Shown here piece by piece: positions 1-5,102 of a stretch of 6,894 nucleotides of DNA. Source of the stretch: Desulfobulbaceae bacterium (GTDB lineage Bacteria; Desulfobacterota; Desulfobulbia; Desulfobulbales; Desulfocapsaceae); assembly GCA_030632405.1 (NCBI GenBank), contig DAOVUU010000130.1, forward strand, positions 1 to 6,894. The letters run 5' to 3'. The notes under the pieces were generated by a model, which was given only the letters and a program-made list of their open reading frames with translations, was not told where the DNA came from and made no database searches. Positions within the stretch are counted from its first letter, which is position 1; the number at the start of each line of letters is the position of its first letter. The position numbers and the translations under genes are program-made.

Positions 1-1
1 A

Positions 2-910
2 AAACTTGCCTGCCCCCCTAACCCCGCTCAGGAACTGCACCCGCAATCTCATATGGCCGGATATTTACTTGTACACGAGGATAAGCCTATTTTTTTCCTC
101 CCCGGAGTGCCAAAACAGATGAAACAACTCATGGTAGAACAGGTACTTCCAACCCTTGCAACCTGGCATAAAAACCACCACCTGACCACTTACCAGAGGA
201 TTTTCAGGATCTTCAATCTTCCGGAGACCGAAGTGAACCGCCGGATTTCAAGCCTAGACCTTGCTCCGGATGCCCATATCGGCTACTACCCTGTTTTTCC
301 TGAAGTTCATTTGAGTCTTATTGTTCGTGACAAAAAAACGAACAATGCAAAAAAACTCTTTAAATCTTCATGCAAGGCGATATACACCGTACTTGGTGAT
401 GCTATTTATGGACAGGATCGTGACTCCATGGAGCGAGTAGTAGGAAAGCTCCTGCAAAAGAATGCACTGCGACTGTCCGTTGCCGAATCGTGCACGGGGG
501 GACTTATTTCCAAAAAACTTACCGACATTCCCGGCAGCTCCTCTTACTTCCTCGGCGGCGTAATTTCCTATGCAAACTCTTTAAAAAGTAAATATCTTGG
601 TGTACCTGAACAGCTCCTGAATAAATGCGGGGCTGTGAGCAGAGATGTTGTCGAAGCTATGGCTGTAGGTGTCAAAGAAAACAGCTTCTCCGATATAGGT
701 CTTGCAGTGACAGGCGTTGCCGGTCCGGACGGAGGAACAGAGGACAAACCTGTGGGAACTGTATATATAGGAATTGCAACTTCCGAGGCAACATGGGTAA
801 CCAAGTTTCATTTCCCCGGAGATCGGTGGCAAATACGTACCCTCACCGCTCAAAGCGGGCTTGAGCTCATCAGAAAATATTTATTGCAGCTCGGGATCGA
901 AGAAGAATAG
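2..910 (+). CDS. cinA: CinA-family protein (competence/damage-inducible; NMN deamidase-type C-terminal domain), 5' truncated
   Basis: The reading frame is open from position 2, so the gene enters from the left; the ATG at 53 is internal, because the residues before it (ending HPQSHMAGY) align with the family's NPxGTAPGF loop. About 302 residues remain of a usual 410-430. The left part is the end of the MoCF_biosynth/COG1058 domain, including FFLPGVPKQM (about 86-115). The C-terminal CinA domain carries the hallmark SVAESCTGG (476-502), a GVISYAN segment and GVAGPDGG (713-736). Known family role: hydrolysis of nicotinamide mononucleotide to nicotinate mononucleotide (PncC activity) in pyridine nucleotide salvage, with an N-terminal ADP-ribose pyrophosphatase-like activity in some bacteria; cytoplasmic. 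The name comes from competence in Gram-positives, where cinA is often cotranscribed with recA. Here recA also follows, but after 280 bp and with its own probable promoter. Identification is secure; the exact biochemical role is inferred. Confidence 0.95.
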   Translation, partial: KLACPPNPAQELHPQSHMAGYLLVHEDKPIFFLPGVPKQMKQLMVEQVLPTLATWHKNHHLTTYQRIFRIFNLPETEVNRRISSLDLAPDAHIGYYPVFPEVHLSLIVRDKKTNNAKKLFKSSCKAIYTVLGDAIYGQDRDSMERVVGKLLQKNALRLSVAESCTGGLISKKLTDIPGSSSYFLGGVISYANSLKSKYLGVPEQLLNKCGAVSRDVVEAMAVGVKENSFSDIGLAVTGVAGPDGGTEDKPVGTVYIGIATSEATWVTKFHFPGDRWQIRTLTAQSGLELIRKYLLQLGIEEE

Positions 911-1007
911 TATAGCCACCATCTCTTCACTGTAATATGTTGAAATAAGATTTTTATAGATTATTAACTGTATGATGGTTTCAGAAAAAAAGACCCATAA
1001 ACAAACT

Positions 1008-1036
1008 TTGATAAACTCGTTAAAATCTTAAATACT
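1008..1036 (+). promoter_or_regulatory. Probable sigma70-type promoter for recA
   Basis: TTGATA (1008-1013, 5 of 6 to the -35 consensus), a 17-nt spacer, and AATACT (1031-1036, 4 of 6 to the -10). Transcription would start near 1042-1045, at the left tip of the inverted-repeat element, placing that element in a leader of roughly 145 nt. I found no canonical LexA operator (CTGT-N8-ACAG or GAAC-N4-GTTC) in the gap. The box match is modest and the call is tentative. Confidence 0.4.
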
Positions 1037-1037
1037 A

Positions 1038-1164
1038 GATGGCTAAGTAAAAAACTTCATATGCGAGGAGCGTAAATTTTCTATTATTTCGGCGTACTAG
1101 GGTACGTCGTAATGATAGAAAATTTGCAGCAACGAAGCAGATGAAGAATTTTTACGATGCCATC
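1038..1164. repeat. 127-bp near-palindromic repeat element (MITE/REP-like) upstream of recA
   Basis: The ends GATGGC (1038-1043) and GCCATC (1159-1164) are inverted. Inside them GTAAAAA (1047-1053) pairs with TTTTTAC (1149-1155), and CTTCAT (1055-1060) pairs with ATGAAG (1141-1146). The core is a long hairpin: arm 1074-1097, loop TAGG 1098-1101, arm 1102-1125. It has 24 positions with one mismatch and two G-T pairs. The segments 1065-1073 and 1126-1136 form an asymmetric internal loop. The element has no ORF and ends 26 nt before the recA start codon, so recA transcripts should carry it. Part of the right arm recurs, degenerate, at 5020-5084, which supports a dispersed repeat family rather than a private structure. 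Being a non-autonomous mobile element is inference; I see no clear target-site duplication. Confidence 0.8.
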
Positions 1165-1190
1165 AAACTTTACCCTCATCGGAGAACAAT

Positions 1191-2231
1191 ATGGCCGCAG
1201 GTGAAAAAAAAGGAAAAATAAGTAGTGTGGACAACGCAATCAGCCAAATTCAGAGACAGTTTGGAAAAGGCTCGATCATGCGTCTTGGTTCCCAGCAGTC
1301 TGAAAACATACCAGTGATTCCAACCGGTGCTCTCAGCCTGGACATTGCTCTTGGTGTTGGCGGGTTTCCCAAAGGCCGGGTTGCAGAAATATATGGCCCG
1401 GAATCGTCGGGGAAGACAACCCTGGCACTCCACGCAGTTGCAGAAGCGCAAAAGTCCGGAGGAACAGCCGCCTTCATCGATGCTGAACATGCCCTTGACA
1501 CAAACTACGCAGAACGTCTCGGGGTAGACGTTGACAACCTGCTCATCTCCCAGCCCGACTTCGGTGAACAGGCTCTTGAAATTACCGAAATCCTCATAAG
1601 ATCAGGCGGTGTCGATGTTATTGTCATTGACTCGGTTGCAGCCCTTGTTCCCCGAGCCGAAATCGATGGCAATGTCGGCGACTCCCATATGGGACTGCAG
1701 GCCCGACTTATGTCTCAGGCTATGAGAAAATTTACAGGGGTCTTAAACCGCAGCAATACTGTTCTTATTTTTATCAACCAGATCAGAATGAAAATCGGTG
1801 TGATGTTCGGCAACCCGGAGACAACTACAGGAGGAAATGCACTCAAATTTTATTCTTCCCTTCGTCTTGATATCCGGAAAATAGGCCAGATCAAAGAAGG
1901 TCAGGATATCATTGGCAACAGGACAAAGGTAAAGGTAGTTAAAAATAAAGTCGCGCCTCCGTTTAAGCTTGCAGAATTCGATATTATCTATGGAGAAGGC
2001 ATTTCAAAAATTGGTGATATGCTTGACCTGGCTGTCAACATGGAAATCGTAGATAAAAGCGGTTCCTGGTACTCTTATCTTGATGAAAGAATCGGTCAGG
2101 GCAGGGAGAATGCTAAAAAATTTCTCACAGATCAGCCTGAGATGTGTCTAGACATAGAAAACAAAGTAAGGCTTGCTTACGGCATTGCAGAGCGACCTGA
2201 AGAAATTCAATCTCCTGAGCCTGCAGAATAG
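1191..2231 (+). CDS. recA: RecA recombinase
   Basis: 346 residues, normal bacterial length. This is the ATP-dependent DNA strand-exchange protein of homologous recombination and the co-protease that triggers LexA cleavage in the SOS response; it is cytoplasmic and forms filaments on single-stranded DNA. Seen in sequence: Walker [10 protein letters not shown] (residues 69-77), catalytic Glu99 in DAEHA, Walker [11 protein letters not shown] (143-152), DNA-binding loop 1 around [10 protein letters not shown] (159-168), and loop 2 between NQIRMK and NPETTTGG (about 196-214), all canonical. The C-terminal tail is short and moderately acidic ([13 protein letters not shown]). The ATG at 1191 is preceded by GGAG (1181-1184) at 6 nt spacing. 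The gene sits after cinA and a repeat element and is followed at 13 nt by an FAD oxidoreductase, which may be cotranscribed. No canonical LexA box was found, so SOS control is not supported by the sequence. Confidence 0.99.
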   Translation: MAAGEKKGKISSVDNAISQIQRQFGKGSIMRLGSQQSENIPVIPTGALSLDIALGVGGFPKGRVAEIYGPESSGKTTLALHAVAEAQKSGGTAAFIDAEHALDTNYAERLGVDVDNLLISQPDFGEQALEITEILIRSGGVDVIVIDSVAALVPRAEIDGNVGDSHMGLQARLMSQAMRKFTGVLNRSNTVLIFINQIRMKIGVMFGNPETTTGGNALKFYSSLRLDIRKIGQIKEGQDIIGNRTKVKVVKNKVAPPFKLAEFDIIYGEGISKIGDMLDLAVNMEIVDKSGSWYSYLDERIGQGRENAKKFLTDQPEMCLDIENKVRLAYGIAERPEEIQSPEPAE

Positions 2232-2244
2232 TCAGAAAAAAGAA

Positions 2245-3636
2245 ATGAATAAAAAAAGAACATTCGATGTCATTATAGTGGGTGGTGGGCCTGCCGGACT
2301 TTTTGCAGCCTACTACCTCGGCGAGCACACCAAACTCAAAATACTTGTTATTGAAAAAGGAAAATCCTCATTAAAAAGAAAATGCCCCATAAAAGACAAC
2401 GGCTGCATACAATGTAAGCCATGTAACATTCTTTGCGGAATTGGCGGTGCGGGACTCTTTTCAGATGGAAAATTAAATTTTATCCATAAGCTGGGAAAAA
2501 CAGATCTTACGCAGTTCATGAATACCTCTGCAGCAATATCACTTATTGACGAAACGGAGAGTATCTTCAACCGCTTCAACATGGATGGAAAAATTTTCCC
2601 CACCGACATGGAAAAAGCCCGTGAGATCCGCAAACAGGCAAGAAAACAGGGCATCGACCTCCTCCTTATTAAGCAAAAACACCTTGGCAGCGACAACCTG
2701 CCTCTCCATATATCAAAAATGGCCGATTATATAGCCGATCTGGGTGTAGTATTTCACCATATGGAAGAAGTGACTGAGCTTATCGTCGATAAAGGCAAGG
2801 TAACCGGTGTTATAACCGATAAAGCCACCTACAATGCACCTTATGTGATTATGGCCCCGGGCAGAGTAGGCGCAGACTGGGTTGGTTCTGTCGCTCGAAA
2901 AAATAACATTGAAGTATCCCAGCGAGGTATTGAAGTTGGTGTTCGGGTTGAAGTGCATAACGAGATCATGCAGGATATCTGCTCTATTATCTACGACCCC
3001 ACCTTCTTTGTGAGGACTTCAAAATATGACGACCAGACCCGTACATTCTGCACAAATTTTGGAGGCTACGTCGCCCTTGAAAACTACCAGAATTTCGTCT
3101 GCGTGAACGGACATGCCCTTATGGACAAGAAGTCTGGAAACAGTAATTTTGCTTTTCTTTCCAAAGTCGTGCTGACGGATCCTGTGGAAGATAACCAGGC
3201 ATACGGGGAATCAATCGGCAAAATAGCAACCCTTATTGGTGGTGGGAAACCCCTCCTCCAGCGATATGGTGATCTTAAACGGGGGCGACGATCAACCTGG
3301 AACAGAGTCAAGAACAGTTATATCGAGCCAACCTTAAAAAATGTTACCTGTGGGGACATTGCCATGGCACTCCCTGAAAGAATACTCACAAATCTCATGG
3401 ATGGGCTCAATCAGCTGAACCAGATTATTCCTGGTGTTGCCAATGATGAAACCCTGCTCTATGCACCGGAAATCAAGTTTTTTGCTACCCAGATCAGTAC
3501 CGACCAGAACCTGGAAACCACTATTAAAGGTCTGTTCGTTGCGGGCGATGGCCCCGGAGTTGCCGGCAATATTGTTTCAGCCACGGCCACAGCTCTGATC
3601 CCCTCAAAAGAAATTATACGACGAGAAGCAAGTTAA
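2245..3636 (+). CDS. NAD(P)/FAD-dependent oxidoreductase, COG2509-type
   Basis: 463 residues from the ATG at 2245. The frame is open further upstream, but that would overlap recA, and the Rossmann strand begins directly after this ATG (TFDVIIVGGGPAG). The only ribosome site is a weak AGAAA-type purine run, so translation may be coupled to recA, which ends 13 nt earlier. The N-terminal dinucleotide-binding motif GGGPAG (residues 13-18) and Glu37 at the end of the second strand bind the FAD ADP moiety. Next come five clustered cysteines (C47, C54, C57, C60, C64) followed by GIGGAGLFSDGKLN (65-78). The C-terminal FAD contact is AGDGPGVAGNI (433-443). These features fit the family annotated as 'uncharacterized FAD-dependent dehydrogenase' (COG2509). 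Substrate and physiological partner are not known to me. The cysteine cluster could hold an Fe-S centre or redox disulfides, which is inference. No signal peptide or membrane segment, so probably cytoplasmic. Confidence 0.88.
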   Translation: MNKKRTFDVIIVGGGPAGLFAAYYLGEHTKLKILVIEKGKSSLKRKCPIKDNGCIQCKPCNILCGIGGAGLFSDGKLNFIHKLGKTDLTQFMNTSAAISLIDETESIFNRFNMDGKIFPTDMEKAREIRKQARKQGIDLLLIKQKHLGSDNLPLHISKMADYIADLGVVFHHMEEVTELIVDKGKVTGVITDKATYNAPYVIMAPGRVGADWVGSVARKNNIEVSQRGIEVGVRVEVHNEIMQDICSIIYDPTFFVRTSKYDDQTRTFCTNFGGYVALENYQNFVCVNGHALMDKKSGNSNFAFLSKVVLTDPVEDNQAYGESIGKIATLIGGGKPLLQRYGDLKRGRRSTWNRVKNSYIEPTLKNVTCGDIAMALPERILTNLMDGLNQLNQIIPGVANDETLLYAPEIKFFATQISTDQNLETTIKGLFVAGDGPGVAGNIVSATATALIPSKEIIRREAS

Positions 3637-3653
3637 TGGTGACTGACTCAAAC

Positions 3654-3682
3654 CCTTGTAGACAAGGTATCATAGGGATACC
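3654..3682. other. Two overlapping small inverted repeats downstream of the oxidoreductase gene
   Basis: CCTTGT-AG-ACAAGG (3654-3667) is a palindrome with a 2-nt centre. GGTATC-ATAGG-GATACC (3666-3682) is a 6-bp stem with a 5-nt loop. They share GG at 3666-3667, so the two helices exclude each other at that point. A T-rich stretch appears only about 30 nt later (3711-3719), so this is not a standard intrinsic terminator. It may mark a weak 3' end or a protein-binding site. Confidence 0.3.
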
Positions 3683-3729
3683 AACAAACAACGACAATGA
3701 TTGAAGAGTTTTTATTTTTCCGAAATATA

Positions 3730-3757
3730 TTGACTCTTTAAATGTACCGATTATAAT
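3730..3757 (+). promoter_or_regulatory. Strong sigma70-type promoter for the rubredoxin gene
   Basis: TTGACT (3730-3735, 5 of 6) and a perfect TATAAT (3752-3757) are separated by 16 nt. Transcription would begin about 3764-3766, giving a leader of roughly 47 nt that contains the Fur-like site. It shows that the rubredoxin gene is expressed independently of the upstream recA/oxidoreductase genes. Confidence 0.75.
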
Positions 3758-3768
3758 TTGGGCCGTAA

Positions 3769-3787
3769 AGGAATGATAATCATTACC
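3769..3787. promoter_or_regulatory. Fur-box-like operator
   Basis: The 19-bp site matches the classic Fur consensus GATAATGATAATCATTATC at 15 positions, with the central AATGATAATCATTA (3772-3785) perfect. The core is a 6-1-6 palindrome, AATGAT-A-ATCATT (3772-3784). It lies immediately downstream of the predicted transcription start, where bound Fe-Fur would block initiation or early elongation. Iron repression of rubredoxin is inferred from position and motif. Confidence 0.65.
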
Positions 3788-3811
3788 TAATTCAATTTAA
3801 TGGAGGAAAAA

Positions 3812-3970
3812 ATGGCAAAATGGGAATGCCCTTGTGGCTATATTTATGATCCTGCAGAAGGTGACGAAGATAACGGAGTGGCACCGGGTACAGCATGGGA
3901 AGATGTCCCTGAAGACTGGGTATGTCCTCTTTGCGGTGCCGAGAAAGAGGCTTTTTTCAAAGTTGATTGA
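3812..3970 (+). CDS. Rubredoxin with a CxC first knuckle
   Basis: A 52-residue protein, the normal size for a single-domain rubredoxin, starting at the ATG at 3812 after a strong GGAGG (3802-3806). Rubredoxins are small cytoplasmic electron carriers with one Fe(Cys)4 centre; in anaerobes they typically serve oxygen and superoxide detoxifying enzymes and other oxidoreductases. Seen: YIYDPAEGD (residues 10-18), [19 protein letters not shown] (21-39) and the second ligand pair C38-P-L-C41-G. The first ligand pair is unusual: it reads C6-P-C8-G-Y, with one residue between the cysteines where the family normally has two (CxxCGY). All four cysteines remain. The gene is monocistronic: own promoter, Fur-like box, and terminator directly after the stop. 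The upstream flavoprotein could be a redox partner, but that is speculation. Identification is secure; the effect of the shortened knuckle is unknown. Confidence 0.95.
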   Translation: MAKWECPCGYIYDPAEGDEDNGVAPGTAWEDVPEDWVCPLCGAEKEAFFKVD

Positions 3971-3976
3971 TACGCC

Positions 3977-4025
3977 AAAGAGCTGGAAGGTTTAGAGAAG
4001 CACAATAGCCCTTCCAGCTCTTTTT
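3977..4025 (+). terminator. Intrinsic terminator after rubredoxin, convergent with the selenoprotein gene
   Basis: AAAGAGCTGGAAGG (3977-3990) pairs perfectly over 14 bp with CCTTCCAGCTCTTT (4010-4023), leaving a 19-nt loop. The run TTTTTCTATTTTT follows from 4021. It starts 6 nt after the rubredoxin stop. It also lies 18 nt past the end of the minus-strand selenoprotein gene, but on that strand only three Ts follow the stem, so it should work mainly for the plus strand. Confidence 0.9.
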
Positions 4026-4042
4026 CTATTTTTCCTGCGCCA

Positions 4043-4384
4043 TCATTCTATAATAAGGGTCTCATACAACTCGTCATTATAGCCGATGTAGTAAGTAGTA
4101 CCTCTCCTGAGAGTCGGAGCCCGCAGATTGCCGGTCCTGCCGGTTGCTCTTTTCAGTAAATCTTCCTTCTCCGCCGATTCAGGTTCAAACACAATTATCT
4201 TTTTTCCACTCGTCACATAGATTTTCTCAGCATCAGCAAGCAGATTCCAGACTGCATCTCTTTTCAACGTATCCTTTGCAGCATTGACTTCTTTACCAAC
4301 TAAAATCTTATTCTCCTCAAAAACCGCCCGGGCTTTTTTACAGGAGACTCATCCTTTACGCATATATGCCCAGTCTATACTCAT
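4043..4384 (-). CDS. ArsC/Spx-family selenoprotein (Sec at residue 12, UGA read-through)
   Basis: Read from the ATG at 4384-4382, the frame is open to a TGA at 4043 except for one in-frame TGA at 4349-4351. The product is 113 residues and begins MSIDWAYMRKG-U-VSCKKARAV. The sequence after the UGA is clearly coding and homologous to ArsC/Spx-like thioredoxin-fold proteins: it continues to the cis-Pro region GNLRAPTLRRG and ends at family length. The UGA falls at the first residue of the CxxC redox motif, giving U12-V-S-C15. A family annotated as 'ArsC family (seleno)protein' has the same layout; arsenate reduction is not established, and a thiol/selenol redox role is inferred. AGGGGA (4394-4389) precedes the ATG by 4 nt. 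A hairpin directly after the UGA fits a bacterial SECIS. Ordinary gene calling gives a truncated 74-residue product from TTG at 4267 that lacks the active site. The gene follows ferritin by 42 nt and is probably cotranscribed. An alternative is a nonsense-mutated pseudogene, but the position at the redox residue and the hairpin argue against it. Confidence 0.88.
4312..4347 (-). promoter_or_regulatory. Candidate bacterial SECIS element
   Basis: On the minus strand, one nucleotide after the UGA, TCTCCT (4347-4342) pairs with AGGAGA (4317-4312). A small internal loop follows, then AAAAA (4339-4335) pairs with TTTTT (4323-4319). The GC-rich tip (4334-4324) probably pairs CC (4332-4331) with GG (4325-4324), leaving CGGGC as loop. 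The apical loop is about 19-23 nt after the UGA and contains guanines, in line with SelB-binding hairpins such as that of fdhF. The stem lies inside the coding region, as usual in bacteria. The fold was drawn by eye. Confidence 0.7.
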
Positions 4385-4426
4385 TCTTTCCCCTTTAATT
4401 GCTATACCGCACCTGAACAAAAAGTA

Positions 4427-4933
4427 CTATTCTGCCGGTGGTGTGAAAACCCTTTTCCCCATCTCCATATCCATATGAAACATGCCCGCAGAAGCATCTC
4501 CGATCATTTTCAGTTTTTCAACTACCTCTCCCACGGTAGATTCTTCTTCAACCTGCTCCGCAACAAACCACTGCAGGAAAATATTAGCAGCGTGGTCCCT
4601 TTCTTCAAGGGCAACATCGACAAGGCCGTTTATGAGACCGGTAACCTTTGCTTCATGATCGGCTGTTTCCTGAATCACTTCAAGAGCAGAAGACCAGTCA
4701 CCTTCAGGTTTCTCAATAGTATCCAGTTGAATGCTGCCCCCTCTTTCCAAAATATAATCAATAATTTTGATTGAATGAAAGAGTTCCTCCTGGGCCTGAG
4801 CACGCATCCAACTTGCAAATCCGGAAAGACTCTTTTCACTAAACCACGTAGACATTGAGAGATAAAGATATGAAGAATAGAGCTCCGCATTAACCTGCCC
4901 GTTAAATACTTCATTCATTTTTTTGCTGATCAT
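4427..4933 (-). CDS. ftn: Ferritin (non-heme, FtnA-like)
   Basis: 168 residues, standard for bacterial ferritin, a cytoplasmic 24-subunit cage that oxidises Fe(II) and stores it as a mineral. The di-iron ferroxidase ligands are all visible at the FtnA positions: E17, E50, H53, E94 and Q127. The third-site acidic residues E49, E126, E129 and E130 and the conserved Tyr24 are also present. There is no heme-ligating Met in the bacterioferritin position, so this is ferritin rather than Bfr. The ATG at 4933 is preceded on the minus strand by GAGGAG (4948-4943) with 9 nt spacing; Met6 is a less likely start because it would lose part of helix A. The selenoprotein gene follows after 42 nt, so the two probably form an operon. 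I could not place a convincing promoter upstream, only a poor GATAAT -10 near 4983-4978. Confidence 0.97.
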   Translation of the reverse strand: MISKKMNEVFNGQVNAELYSSYLYLSMSTWFSEKSLSGFASWMRAQAQEELFHSIKIIDYILERGGSIQLDTIEKPEGDWSSALEVIQETADHEAKVTGLINGLVDVALEERDHAANIFLQWFVAEQVEEESTVGEVVEKLKMIGDASAGMFHMDMEMGKRVFTPPAE

Positions 4934-5019
4934 TCTGTGTAACTCCTCTTTTATTGTTGGTATACAAACCCATTCAGATTATCAGGAATCTTATAAAAAG
5001 AATCCACGAATATAGTAAT

Positions 5020-5084
5020 AACGAAGCAGATAAGGTGCCAGTTTTTTTAAAGAATAGAAAACCCTCGTAAAAATTCTGTATCTG
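5020..5084. repeat. Degenerate inverted-repeat remnant related to the recA-upstream element
   Basis: AACGAAGCAGAT (5020-5031) is identical to 1131-1142 in the first element. In inverse orientation, 5065-5084 matches 1138-1157 at 18 of 20 positions (core AGAATTTTTACGA). The two related pieces face each other, and CAGATA (5027-5032) pairs with TATCTG (5079-5084), so the segment is itself a weak inverted repeat. It lies between the 3' end of ctaB and the ferritin promoter region. The long central hairpin of the first element is missing. It is best read as a decayed copy or a junction of two end fragments. Confidence 0.55.
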
Positions 5085-5102
5085 TAAAAACGCCCTGCAG
5101 GT

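Noticed and set aside
53..55. ATG at 53 as the real start of cinA
   Set aside because: The frame is open and family-like upstream to the window edge, and most of the N-terminal domain would be missing.
977..993. CTG...CAG palindrome-like segment as a LexA box for recA
   Set aside because: It spans 17 nt with mismatched half-sites and does not fit CTGT-N8-ACAG or any other LexA consensus I know.
2173..2244. Upstream start extending the FAD oxidoreductase into recA
   Set aside because: The added residues are shadow translation of the recA 3' end; the family begins right before the Rossmann strand at the ATG at 2245.
3977..4023. Rubredoxin terminator as a fully bidirectional terminator
   Set aside because: The stem is symmetrical, but only three Ts follow it on the minus strand, so efficient termination of the selenoprotein transcript is doubtful.
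4349..4351. In-frame TGA taken as a nonsense mutation making a pseudogene
   Set aside because: It replaces precisely the first Cys of the redox motif, the upstream and downstream frames are both intact and coding-like, and a SECIS-like hairpin follows.
4970..4995. Fur-box-like sequence (TGATAATC on the minus strand) upstream of ferritin
   Set aside because: Only about 11 of 19 consensus positions match and the flanks are not palindromic; it may simply be an AT-rich promoter region.
5094..5101. CCTGCAGG palindrome just past ctaB as part of a terminator
   Set aside because: It is a perfect 8-bp palindrome with no room for a loop, and no stronger stem plus T-run is visible on the minus strand.
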